In this document: positions 1-6,305 of the stretch, one piece after another
How the letters are laid out: the number at the start of each line of letters is the position of its first letter
Position numbering within the stretch: position 1 is the first letter of the stretch
Position numbers and translations under genes: made by a program
Notes under the pieces: model-generated
What the model saw: the letters and a program-made list of their open reading frames with translations, nothing else
Told to the model about the DNA's origin: nothing
The model's database searches: none
NCBI GenBank assembly: GCA_964350875.1
Contig: CAYGLT010000059.1
Location: 1 to 15,460 of the forward strand
Length of the DNA stretch: 15,460 bases
Reading direction: 5' to 3'
Origin: JAHBXC01 sp964350875
GTDB taxonomy: Bacteria > Planctomycetota > Phycisphaerae > Phycisphaerales > UBA1924

Positions 1-2
1 GC

Positions 3-719
3 CCGCTCCCAACTGCATGCCTGACCTGCGGCTACGACCTCTCCGGGATCGAGGCGGGGCGTTGCCCGGAGTGCGGCCGCGATTTCACCCAGAACGACGG
101 CCCGTCGATGGCGCGGCTCGGCGCGATTCTCCGTGAGGGCGACAGAATTCCGAGGAAGCAGGTGATCGCGTGGGCGATCGTGGTGGCCGTGTACGCGGTC
201 GGCGCCGGGATCATGAACGGCGACGCGGGGTTTCCAGCGTTGCTGCTCGCGGCGGCGTTGTTGACGGTCGCGTGTGTCGGGTCCTTTGCGCTCGGGAGCG
301 TCGTGCTGATCGGGTGCGATCGTCCGAGGCGGCTCGCGGCCCAGGATGCGTGGCGCCGGGAGTTGTGGCTCCTTCACATGCCTTGGCTCATGATTGCCCC
401 CGCCTCGCTCGTCATGCTCGCGGTCGCGTTCGTGCTGAAGGCAACGGGCGGCACGATGGAGGACACGGTGATCGTCGGCGCGATCGGGCTTGCGATCTGG
501 CTCCCATGTTCGATTGTGGCGGCGACCATGTTTGGGAGACGCATGACTCACCGTCTTGTGGCCTGTGGTTCCAACACCCCGTCGATCGGCGTTCGGATGC
601 GACTCGCCGCGCTGGTGGTGTGCAGCGGTGCGGTGGTCCTGGGGTTCGGAGGAGGTTTGCTCGCGAGGCACGGGGCGTCGGAAATGGCCGGGCTCAAGAG
701 CGTCGCGGACGGGTGGTAA
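3..719 (+). CDS. Zinc-ribbon, five-helix membrane protein (5' partial)
   Basis: The reading frame is open from the window edge, so the start codon lies just upstream. The first visible residues form a zinc ribbon: CLTCGYDLSG followed by GRCPECGRDF, i.e. two CxxC pairs beginning at base 18. An ATG at 108 is in frame but would remove the ribbon, so it is not the likely start. After the ribbon come about five hydrophobic segments (roughly bases 159-225, 231-310, 363-440, 465-530 and 600-665), so this is probably an inner-membrane protein with a cytoplasmic zinc knuckle. The next gene is a clear paralogue: same ribbon, same helix layout, and a shared WLLHxPWLxxAPAxLV motif before the third helix. 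Ribbons of this type are common on planctomycete membrane proteins, but no function is established. Comparison with the paralogue suggests only a few N-terminal residues are missing. Function unknown. Confidence 0.7.
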   Translation, partial: PLPTACLTCGYDLSGIEAGRCPECGRDFTQNDGPSMARLGAILREGDRIPRKQVIAWAIVVAVYAVGAGIMNGDAGFPALLLAAALLTVACVGSFALGSVVLIGCDRPRRLAAQDAWRRELWLLHMPWLMIAPASLVMLAVAFVLKATGGTMEDTVIVGAIGLAIWLPCSIVAATMFGRRMTHRLVACGSNTPSIGVRMRLAALVVCSGAVVLGFGGGLLARHGASEMAGLKSVADGW

Positions 720-770
720 TGTCTGTCGGGCGCGACCTTGTCGCGACTTCAGGCGTAGGAAAGTTCAACG

Positions 771-1469
771 ATGGATACGCGCTCCGTACTTCCTTGCCTG
801 AACTGTGACTATGACCTGACCGGGATTGGTGCTGGCCGCTGCCCGGAGTGTGGGCGAGACTTCACCGACGCCGACAGGGAAATGATGCGCACCATCGCGG
901 ATATTCGCCGCTCGCGAACGAGTCGGTGGATCATCACCGGGATTGGATGGCTCGCGATTGTCATCGGGTATTCGATCGGCGCCGGGGTGCTGGTCGCATG
1001 GTCGGACGAATCGTTCGTCGGCGCGATGTTGCTGGCGATCGCGGCTTTCGGTGCTCTCGGCTGTGGTTGGTACTCGCTTCTTGGATGTTCGCGGGCGCAT
1101 CGAACGATCGCGCTGCATGTGTGGAGGCGGCAGGTCTGGCTCCTGCATCTGCCGTGGCTGGTGATGGCTCCGGCAGCGCTCGTTCTTGCTGGCGTGTGGT
1201 CACTCGTGAACCCGGGGGGTGAGATCCTCGTGGTTCCGGTATCGGTGATATGCATGGTCGTCTGGGTCGCTTGCCTGAGCAAGGTGTTCAGGGTGTGGAC
1301 CAACCGAACAGATCGGGAACTGGCGCGTTGGCTGACTGTGCGAGCGGAAGTGCGTTCGCGGCTCATCGCGGCGGCGTCCTGGGTCTACGGCGGGGCGATC
1401 CTTCTCGGAATGCTCGGGGGCCTTGTGGCGATACTGGCTACAGCCGAGTTCGTCGGCTTGAGGTTCTAG
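771..1469 (+). CDS. Zinc-ribbon, five-helix membrane protein (tandem paralogue)
   Basis: This gene encodes 232 residues. Cys9, Cys12, Cys24 and Cys27 make a zinc ribbon (CLNCDYDLTG ... GRCPECGRDF), and about five transmembrane segments follow (near residues 46-70, 82-105, 120-145, 150-172 and 190-230). A conserved RRQVWLLHLPWLVMAPAALV block precedes helix 3 and matches the upstream gene. An AGGAAAG Shine-Dalgarno-like stretch at 756-762 supports the ATG at 771. Only 51 bases separate it from its paralogue, so the pair is probably co-transcribed and arose by tandem duplication. The ribbon could bind zinc or mediate protein contacts; this is inference. No enzymatic motif is visible and function is unknown. 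Confidence 0.75.
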   Translation: MDTRSVLPCLNCDYDLTGIGAGRCPECGRDFTDADREMMRTIADIRRSRTSRWIITGIGWLAIVIGYSIGAGVLVAWSDESFVGAMLLAIAAFGALGCGWYSLLGCSRAHRTIALHVWRRQVWLLHLPWLVMAPAALVLAGVWSLVNPGGEILVVPVSVICMVVWVACLSKVFRVWTNRTDRELARWLTVRAEVRSRLIAAASWVYGGAILLGMLGGLVAILATAEFVGLRF

Positions 1470-1503
1470 TGGTGGCTCGGGACGAATCGCGAAGGATGCG
1501 GCC

Positions 1504-1509
1504 TATCCT
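1504..1509 (+). promoter_or_regulatory. Possible -10 element upstream of ndk
   Basis: TATCCT fits a TANNNT -10 pattern about 50 bases before the ndk start, which would give a leader of roughly 43 bases. No convincing -35 is seen. An AG-rich ribosome binding site (AGAGAGAGGA, about 1543-1552) precedes the ATG, so ndk looks conventionally led. Confidence 0.3.
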
Positions 1510-1559
1510 CTCCGCCTTCCAGCACCCCATTTGAGACAAGCCAGAGAGAGGATCGCCGC

Positions 1560-2030
1560 ATGGAGACCACGCTCATCATCCTGAAGCCCGACGCCGTTCA
1601 GCGTGGGCTCATGGGCCGCATCGTCAGCCGCTTCGAGGACAAGGGCCTGCAGGTCGTCGGCTGCAAGTTGATGCAGATCAGCCAGGAGCTCGCCGCCAAG
1701 CACTACGAGGCGCACGCCGCCCGCCCGTTCTATCCCGGGCTGGTGAAGTTCATGACCTCGTCGCCCGTGCTGGTGCTGGCGATCCGGGGCAAGGGCGCGA
1801 TCGCGGTGTCCCGCAAGATGATGGGCGCGACCTTCGGCAGCAACGCCGAGGCGGGGACCATCCGCGGCGACTTCGGCGTGTCGAACTCGTTCAACCTGAT
1901 CCACGGCAGCGACAGCCCCGAGGCCGCCGAGCGCGAACTCGGCCTGTTCTTCGGCAAGGGCGAGGTGCTCGAGTACAGCCGCCCGAACGACGCCTGGGTG
2001 TACGACATGGCCGGCGGGAAGCCGGAGTAA
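1560..2030 (+). CDS. ndk: Nucleoside diphosphate kinase
   Basis: Ndk transfers the gamma phosphate from ATP to other (d)NDPs through a phosphohistidine and so balances cytoplasmic nucleotide pools. The 156-residue product fits the family, slightly longer than the usual 135-145. Visible hallmarks are the N-terminal TLIILKPDAVQRGLMGRI strand with the ATP-site lysine (Lys9), the GTIRGDFG segment (residues 99-106), and the active-site NLIHGSDSPEAAERE block, where His115 is the phosphorylated histidine. One oddity is SNSFNLIHGSD where many family members have a longer R-N-x-x-H spacing; the catalytic core is otherwise intact. The start at 1560 is supported by the AG-rich binding site just upstream. 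A strong intrinsic terminator follows, so ndk is probably a single transcription unit. Confidence 0.96.
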   Translation: METTLIILKPDAVQRGLMGRIVSRFEDKGLQVVGCKLMQISQELAAKHYEAHAARPFYPGLVKFMTSSPVLVLAIRGKGAIAVSRKMMGATFGSNAEAGTIRGDFGVSNSFNLIHGSDSPEAAERELGLFFGKGEVLEYSRPNDAWVYDMAGGKPE

Positions 2031-2036
2031 GTCGAA

Positions 2037-2064
2037 GGCAATAGGCAGTCGGCAATAGGCAATG
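2037..2064 (+). repeat. Four tandem 7-base repeats (GGCAATA-type)
   Basis: Four consecutive heptads start seven bases after the ndk stop: GGCAATA, GGCAGTC, GGCAATA and GGCAATG. The array runs almost directly into the terminator hairpin. Tandem heptanucleotide repeats of similar kind are scattered through intergenic DNA of several bacteria. Whether this one recurs elsewhere in this genome cannot be seen from the window. Confidence 0.75.
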
Positions 2065-2066
2065 GG

Positions 2067-2095
2067 AAACGGGCGACTTGGTCGCCCGTTTTTTT
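2067..2095 (+). terminator. Intrinsic terminator after ndk
   Basis: An 11-bp perfect stem (2067-2077 with 2081-2091) closes a three-base TTG loop and runs straight into seven T residues (2089-2095). This is a textbook rho-independent terminator placed 37 bases after the ndk stop. The A-run on its left side means it could also act weakly on transcripts coming from the minus-strand gene beyond. Confidence 0.93.
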
Positions 2096-2114
2096 GTGCG
2101 CACATCGTGATCTG

Positions 2115-2219
2115 ATCAGAGCCCTCCGCGCGAGCGGAGGGCGCGGACGGGTGTTCATCGCGGGCGATTCAGGAGATTCAGTCGTCGCCGCGCCCCGTGC
2201 TTGCGCCCGGGGCTCTGAT
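2115..2219. repeat. Structured intergenic element with a 10-bp outer inverted repeat
   Basis: ATCAGAGCCC at 2115-2124 is exactly complementary to GGGCTCTGAT at 2210-2219. Overlapping the left arm is a 9-bp perfect hairpin (2121-2129 with 2134-2142) whose loop is GCGA, a GNRA-type tetraloop. A third stem, GCCCCG 2192-2197 with CGGGGC 2208-2213, overlaps the right arm. The left arm also lies in a perfect palindrome, TCTGATCAGA, at 2111-2120. The outer stem and the inner hairpins cannot all form together. No open reading frame here is convincing. It could be a small structured RNA, an alternative terminator, or an intergenic repeat. Confidence 0.5.
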
Positions 2220-2238
2220 GAGAGAACCCCCTCCCCGG

Positions 2239-2265
2239 CCCTCCCCCATCTTCGATAGGGGAGGG
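2239..2265. repeat. GC-rich stem-loop, REP-like candidate
   Basis: CCCTCCCC at 2239-2246 pairs with GGGGAGGG at 2258-2265 (8 bp); after one mismatch three more pairs form around a TTC loop. It lies just beyond the stop of the minus-strand TonB-like gene, but read on that strand it is not followed by T residues, so a simple intrinsic terminator is unlikely. C/G-block stem-loops of this style are often dispersed intergenic repeats; dispersal cannot be tested here. Confidence 0.5.
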
Positions 2266-2273
2266 AGACCGAG

Positions 2274-3530
2274 TCACCGCTCCAGATCGATCTTGAAGAC
2301 GAGTTGGAGGCGGCCGTCGGGCTGGTCCTTGATCTTGCTCAGTTGCTCGCCCGCGGCGCGCCAGTTGTACGCGGCGTCGAGGATCGGGCGGTCGACATCG
2401 TCGCGGCCGCTGCTCTGGATGATGACCGCCTTCGTGACGCGGCCGGTCCAGTCGAACCAGATGCGCACGGCGACATCGTTGGGGTTCGCGGTCGCGAGCG
2501 CGTAGGTGGACCACTTCGGCCGCACGGTTTGGATGCGCAGGCCCTTCGCGGCGAGGGGCTTTCCGGGGTTGACGGAGATCGCCTGCTTGAGGGCGGCCGC
2601 GTCGGAGTCGCGGTCGGAGAGGAAGCCCTGCGCGTTCTCGTCGCCGCCCGCGCCGGACTTCTCGAGGGGCTCGGCGTCGGCGGCGGGTTTGGCGGTTTCG
2701 TCAACGGGCTTCCCGCCGCCCGGGAGCGGGGCCGCGATGCCCTCGCCGCCGCGTTTGCGGAGCGCTTCCAGCGCGGCCTGGGCCTGCTCGATCGTCGCTG
2801 CGGCGGTCGCGGCGATGCCTCCAACGCCCGGCGCGTTCACGCCTTCGGCGTCGGCGGTTTCGTTCTCGACGCGTTCGGCTTCGGGCGCGCGGGTGATGGT
2901 GGGCAGCGCGCTGGCGGAGACGAAGGCGGCCTGCTCGGTCACGCCTTCGCGCGTTTCGTCGTCGTCGCCGCCTTCGCCGAGTTCGGTGTCGTTGCCCTGG
3001 CTGGTCGCGGGTGATTGCGCGTCGCTGGGGTCGCTGGCGCCGAGCCCGGGCTGGAGCTCGAGCGTGGCGCTGCGCTCGCCCGGCGCGCGGGTGAGCGCGG
3101 CCTGTTCATATCCCCACGCGGGGCCGCCGTGGGTGGGTGTCGCTTCCGCGAAGCCGAGCCAGGTGTCGGTGTCGGTCGCGGTGGATTCGTCGATGCCGAG
3201 CGTGACTTCGGGGACTTCGAGTTCCTCGGGCGGGATTTCGGGCTCGGGCGGCTTGGGGTCGGGGAGGCGGACCTCGACGGGTTTCTTCGGCGGCGCGGGC
3301 TTGGGCTCGGGTGGGGGCGGTGGCGCGGCCTCGATGCCTTTCTTCTTGGGCGGCTCTTCTTCTTTGGGTTGTTCGTCGGGAGACTTGTCGCTGCGCAGCG
3401 TTGAGGCGAGCGCGTCGAGCCCGGCGCCGAGGGGGATGATCCCCAGAGTGGAAAAAATCACAACGGAGTGGAGGGTCATGGAGCCCAACCATCCGACGCT
3501 CCCGGCCAGTCTCGTCGCGCGGCTGCCCAT
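2274..3530 (-). CDS. TonB-like energy transducer
   Basis: The 418-residue product has the TonB plan. An N-terminal membrane anchor (about residues 13-37) is followed by a charged then proline-rich stretch (about 52-107, with PPPPPEPKPAPPKKP), a long acidic, low-complexity Ala/Glu/Asp linker, and a C-terminal domain (about 333-418) resembling TonB_C. In that domain RIWFDWTGRVTKAVIIQSSG and DRPILDAAYNW match the strand-turn-strand and alternating-residue pattern of the family. TonB proteins carry proton-motive energy from ExbB/ExbD to outer-membrane receptors. No exbB, exbD or receptor gene is present in the window, so the partners lie elsewhere. The linker is long compared with enterobacterial TonB. 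The ATG at 3530 was chosen because it includes the basic N-terminus before the anchor and has a -10-like element close upstream; Met18 is an alternative. Confidence 0.8.
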   Translation of the reverse strand: MGSRATRLAGSVGWLGSMTLHSVVIFSTLGIIPLGAGLDALASTLRSDKSPDEQPKEEEPPKKKGIEAAPPPPPEPKPAPPKKPVEVRLPDPKPPEPEIPPEELEVPEVTLGIDESTATDTDTWLGFAEATPTHGGPAWGYEQAALTRAPGERSATLELQPGLGASDPSDAQSPATSQGNDTELGEGGDDDETREGVTEQAAFVSASALPTITRAPEAERVENETADAEGVNAPGVGGIAATAAATIEQAQAALEALRKRGGEGIAAPLPGGGKPVDETAKPAADAEPLEKSGAGGDENAQGFLSDRDSDAAALKQAISVNPGKPLAAKGLRIQTVRPKWSTYALATANPNDVAVRIWFDWTGRVTKAVIIQSSGRDDVDRPILDAAYNWRAAGEQLSKIKDQPDGRLQLVFKIDLER

Positions 3531-3539
3531 TCGGTGTGA

Positions 3540-3545
3540 ATCGTA
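3540..3545 (-). promoter_or_regulatory. -10-like element of the TonB-like gene
   Basis: Read on the minus strand this is TACGAT, nine bases before the ATG at 3530. With initiation about 7 bases downstream, the leader would be only a few bases. No Shine-Dalgarno sequence is present in the interval, in keeping with leaderless or near-leaderless translation. Confidence 0.4.
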
Positions 3546-3663
3546 CGACGCCCGGGGGGTCTTTGCGGTTCAAAAATCGTGGTCTGAGGCGGGGAATCCG
3601 CGTGCTGGAGGGGCCCGGGGAGCGTTGGGTGGAATCAATCGCCGCCGGATGTCGTTTCGCCGG

Positions 3664-3669
3664 TACGAT
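3664..3669 (+). promoter_or_regulatory. -10-like element in the divergent region before the thioredoxin-like gene
   Basis: TACGAT lies about 112 bases before the ATG at 3782. If used, the transcript would have a leader of about 105 bases containing a hairpin (GCGGGCC at 3685-3691 with GGCCCGC at 3694-3700) and then the AAAGGAA binding site. The 251-base region 3531-3781 between the two divergent genes otherwise shows no coding sequence I would accept. Confidence 0.3.
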
Positions 3670-3781
3670 TGTGCAGAGAACGCCGCGGGCCGAGGCCCGC
3701 CGCTTTGAGACCCGCAACCGCCCGCGACGCGCACCGCGCCGTGCGCACCACGCGACACCGCATCTTCAAAGGAACCCGCGC

Positions 3782-4855
3782 ATGCGCTTCATTGCTCCCA
3801 TCGCCGTCACCGCCGCCCTGGTCTCGACCGCGTCCGCGCAGTCGCTGTCCATCGGCGACACCGCGCCCAACCTCGCCAACACCACCTGGGTGCAGGGCGA
3901 TCCGGTCAGCCACTGGGAAGCCGGCAAGGTGTATGTGCTCGACTTCTGGGCGCCCTGGTGCGGCCCGTGCATCGCCTCGATGCCCCATGTGAACGAACTT
4001 CACAAGAAGTACAAGGACGACGGCGTGGTTATCGTCGGCGTGTCGATCTGGCCCAACGACAACATGACGCCCACGACCGAGTTCGTCGCCGAGCATGTCG
4101 TTGACCCGGAGACGGGCGAGAAGATGCTGTACCGCGTGGCGGAGGACATCGAGGGCGCGACCGCGAAGGCGTTCATGCAGGCGACGGGCTCGAACGGCAT
4201 CCCGACGGTGATGATCGTGGATCAGAACGGCCGCCTTGCGTGGCTGGGCCACCCGATGGACAAGGACTTCGACAAGTCGCTCGAAGAGGTCGTGGAAGGG
4301 CGTTACGACATCAACGCGAAGGCCGAGCAGGTTCGGGCGCAGAAGGCGATCGAGGCCGAGGCGCAGCCGATCCTGGCCGCCGCCCGCACGGCGCAGGGCA
4401 ACGGGGACTGGGACACGCTGCTCGCAAAACTCGACGAACTGATCGCCCTCGGGTACCAGACCGAGAGCATGACGCTGGCGAAGATCCAGCACCTCGCGCT
4501 GCGCATGAACCGACCGAAGGACGCGTGGGCGACGGGCTGGGAGTTCGTGCGCGGCCCGGCCGCCGAGAGCCCCCAGCGTCTCAACGCGTTGGCGTGGTTC
4601 ATCGTGGACAACCAGGCGCTGACCAACCGCGATCTGGACCTCGCGTACACCGCGGCGTCGAAGGCCAACGAGATGACGGGCGGCACGGACTGGGGCATCC
4701 TCGACACGCTGGCGCATGTCGAGTTCGCCAAGGGCAACCGTGAGAAGGCGATCGCGCTGCAGAAGAAGGCGATCGAGAACGCCCCGGCCGCCAACAAGGA
4801 CGACCTGACCAAGGCGCTCGAGCGCTTCGAGAAGGGCGAGGCCGTCAGCGGCTGA
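3782..4855 (+). CDS. Secreted thioredoxin-like protein with helical C-terminal region
   Basis: The 357-residue product starts with a signal peptide (residues 1-19, cleavage after TASA). A thioredoxin/TlpA-type domain follows: YVLDFWAPWCGPC places the redox pair at Cys60 and Cys63, and SNGIPTVMIVD holds the cis-proline, Pro141. Proteins of this kind reduce or exchange disulfides outside the cytoplasm. After about residue 185 comes a long alpha-helical region reminiscent of tetratricopeptide repeats (for example LAYTAASKANEM and HVEFAKGNREKAIALQKKAI), probably a protein-docking tail. The ATG at 3782 is preferred over the longer open frame because it gives a clean signal peptide and has AAAGGAA seven bases upstream (3768-3774). 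A terminator follows, so it is probably monocistronic. The partner is unknown. Confidence 0.88.
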   Translation: MRFIAPIAVTAALVSTASAQSLSIGDTAPNLANTTWVQGDPVSHWEAGKVYVLDFWAPWCGPCIASMPHVNELHKKYKDDGVVIVGVSIWPNDNMTPTTEFVAEHVVDPETGEKMLYRVAEDIEGATAKAFMQATGSNGIPTVMIVDQNGRLAWLGHPMDKDFDKSLEEVVEGRYDINAKAEQVRAQKAIEAEAQPILAAARTAQGNGDWDTLLAKLDELIALGYQTESMTLAKIQHLALRMNRPKDAWATGWEFVRGPAAESPQRLNALAWFIVDNQALTNRDLDLAYTAASKANEMTGGTDWGILDTLAHVEFAKGNREKAIALQKKAIENAPAANKDDLTKALERFEKGEAVSG

Positions 4856-4883
4856 TCGGCCCGGCTTCATACCGATGCACAGA

Positions 4884-4921
4884 CCGCGCCGCGGCCATCA
4901 CGGGTCGCGGCGTGGCTTTTT
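4884..4921 (+). terminator. Intrinsic terminator after the thioredoxin-like gene
   Basis: CCGCGCCGCG (4884-4893) pairs with CGCGGCGTGG (4906-4915), 10 bp including one G-U, around a 12-base loop. A T run (4917-4921) follows one base later. It lies 28 bases after the stop and ends about 45 bases before clpS, so it separates the two transcription units. Confidence 0.8.
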
Positions 4922-4954
4922 CCGGACCTTCACCATTCCGCCCGATCGCGCGCA

Positions 4955-4960
4955 TAGCAT
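4955..4960 (+). promoter_or_regulatory. -10-like element placed for a leaderless clpS transcript
   Basis: TAGCAT ends exactly six bases before the ATG at 4967. Transcription starting about 7 bases after a -10 would begin at or next to the start codon. There is no Shine-Dalgarno sequence. The same 6-base spacing is seen before three other genes in the window. Confidence 0.5.
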
Positions 4961-4966
4961 GATGCG

Positions 4967-5341
4967 ATGAGTTCAACTGCGCTCGAATCGCGTCCTTCCT
5001 CCGACACCCGCCCCAAGCAGCCGTGCCCGTGGAATGTCGTCCTTCTGGACGACGACGACCACTCGTACGACTATGTGATCCGCATCGCGCGGACGCTGTT
5101 CGCGATGCCCGAGGAGCGTGCGTTCCAGGTCGCGAAACGCGTGGACGATGACGGCCGCGTCGTGCTGCTGACCACGCACAAGGAGCACGCGGAACTCAAG
5201 CGTGAGCAGGTGCTTTCGTTCGGGAAGGACCCGCTGATCGCGCGCTGCAAGGGCCCGATGTCGTGCATCATCGAGCCGGCGGAGTTCGAGGGCGACGACC
5301 TCGACCATGCCGCCGACCGGGATCACTCGTCCGCCCACTGA
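4967..5341 (+). CDS. clpS: ClpS-like Clp protease adaptor (divergent)
   Basis: The 124-residue product has a ClpS core at about residues 20-105: PWNVVLLDDDDHSYDYVI, then RAFQVAKRVDDDGRVVLLTT, then HAELKREQVLSFG. ClpS hands proteins with N-degron residues to the ClpAP protease. By hand alignment with E. coli ClpS, the Asn-Asp-Asp of the amino-group pocket (N34, D35, D36) becomes Asp28-Asp29-Asp30, His66 becomes Asp60, and the pocket gate Met40 becomes Tyr34. Two of the classical alpha-amino contacts are therefore changed to acidic residues. I recall similar DDDDH-type ClpS homologues in planctomycetes, so this may be a subfamily feature. Its substrate preference should not be assumed. It heads a tight three-gene run (6 bases to the next start). 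No clpA or clpC is present here. Confidence 0.85.
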   Translation: MSSTALESRPSSDTRPKQPCPWNVVLLDDDDHSYDYVIRIARTLFAMPEERAFQVAKRVDDDGRVVLLTTHKEHAELKREQVLSFGKDPLIARCKGPMSCIIEPAEFEGDDLDHAADRDHSSAH

Positions 5342-5347
5342 GCGCCG

Positions 5348-6289
5348 ATGCGCACCCTGGCCATCCAGACCGAGGAACTCGACGACGCCGCGGCCGCGTG
5401 GCTCGCCGAGCGGCTCGACCTGCGCCGATGCGCCGCTGACGAATCGGGCTTTCCGGCGCTGCTCGCCGAGGCGCAAGCGCTCGTGGTGCGCACTTACACG
5501 ATCGTGAACGACGCGATGCTCGACCGGGCGCCCAATCTTCGCGTCGTCGGGCGCGCGGGCGTGGGTCTCGACAACATCGATCTGAACGCGTGCGAGCGGC
5601 GGGGCGTTGTGGTCGTGAACACGCCCGACGCGAACACGCAGGCGGTCGTGGAGTTGGTCGTCGCGTTCGCGCTCGACGCGCTGCGCCCTCGCGTGTTTCT
5701 CGATCGGGCGTTGCCGCTCGCGGAGTGGAAGCGCGTGCGCAACGAACTGATCGCGCCGCGTCAACTGGGCGATCTGACGGTGGGCGTGCTCGGGTTCGGC
5801 CGCGTGGGCAGGGGGACGGCGCGGGTGTTCGAGGCCTTCGGCTGCCGCGTGCTGTACCACGACATCGAGGATGTGTCGCCGGTCGGTCGGCTGGGCGCCG
5901 AGCCCGTGGACTTCGAGACGCTGCTGCGCGAGAGCGACATCCTGTCGATCCATGTGGATGACCGCGCGGGGAACAAGGACCTCATCGCTGCGCCGCAACT
6001 GGAACTGCTTAAGGCCGACGCTCTGCTGATCAATACCTCGCGCGGGTTTGTGGTGAACACGGAGGACCTCGCGGCGTGGCTCCGAGCGCACCCGGCGGCG
6101 CGGGCGATTCTCGATGTGCACCACCCCGAGCCGTTCCCGGGCGAGTCGCCGCTGCTCGGGCTGCCGAATGCGCACCTGGCGCCGCACATCGGGGCGGCCA
6201 CGGCGCGGGCCAAGCAGAACATGTCGTGGGTCGTGAAGGATGTCTGGCGAGTTTTGAACGGCGAGGCGCCCGAGCATCCGGCGTTCTGA
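5348..6289 (+). CDS. D-isomer specific 2-hydroxyacid dehydrogenase (SerA-like, no ACT domain)
   Basis: The 313-residue product belongs to the NAD-dependent D-2-hydroxyacid dehydrogenases. It has the substrate-domain motif VVGRAGVGLDNIDL (about 66-79), the NAD-binding GFGRVG at 149-154 with Asp172 ending the second strand, and the catalytic set Arg232 (INTSRGFVV), Glu261 (HHPEPF) and His280 (APHIGAAT). The closest known relatives by motif are phosphoglycerate dehydrogenases, but at this length it lacks the C-terminal ACT or serine-sensing domain, so the substrate is not certain; other short 2-hydroxyacid dehydrogenases are possible. It starts 6 bases after the clpS stop with no binding site of its own and is followed after 16 bases by an E1-like gene, so co-transcription is likely. 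Confidence 0.88.
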   Translation: MRTLAIQTEELDDAAAAWLAERLDLRRCAADESGFPALLAEAQALVVRTYTIVNDAMLDRAPNLRVVGRAGVGLDNIDLNACERRGVVVVNTPDANTQAVVELVVAFALDALRPRVFLDRALPLAEWKRVRNELIAPRQLGDLTVGVLGFGRVGRGTARVFEAFGCRVLYHDIEDVSPVGRLGAEPVDFETLLRESDILSIHVDDRAGNKDLIAAPQLELLKADALLINTSRGFVVNTEDLAAWLRAHPAARAILDVHHPEPFPGESPLLGLPNAHLAPHIGAATARAKQNMSWVVKDVWRVLNGEAPEHPAF

Positions 6290-6305
6290 AGGCGAACAAT
6301 CACGC

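Noticed and set aside
2239..2265. Intrinsic terminator for the TonB-like gene
   Set aside because: No T run follows the stem on the minus strand.
3536..3781. Upstream extension of the thioredoxin-like gene
   Set aside because: It would bury a clean signal peptide and ignore the AAAGGAA binding site.
3635..4870. Long minus-strand open frame opposite the thioredoxin-like gene
   Set aside because: Arg/Val/His-rich shadow of a well-supported plus-strand gene, typical of GC-rich DNA; no motifs.
4973..6277. 434-codon minus-strand open frame opposite clpS and the dehydrogenase gene
   Set aside because: It spans two recognised genes in antisense and has no domain or signal.
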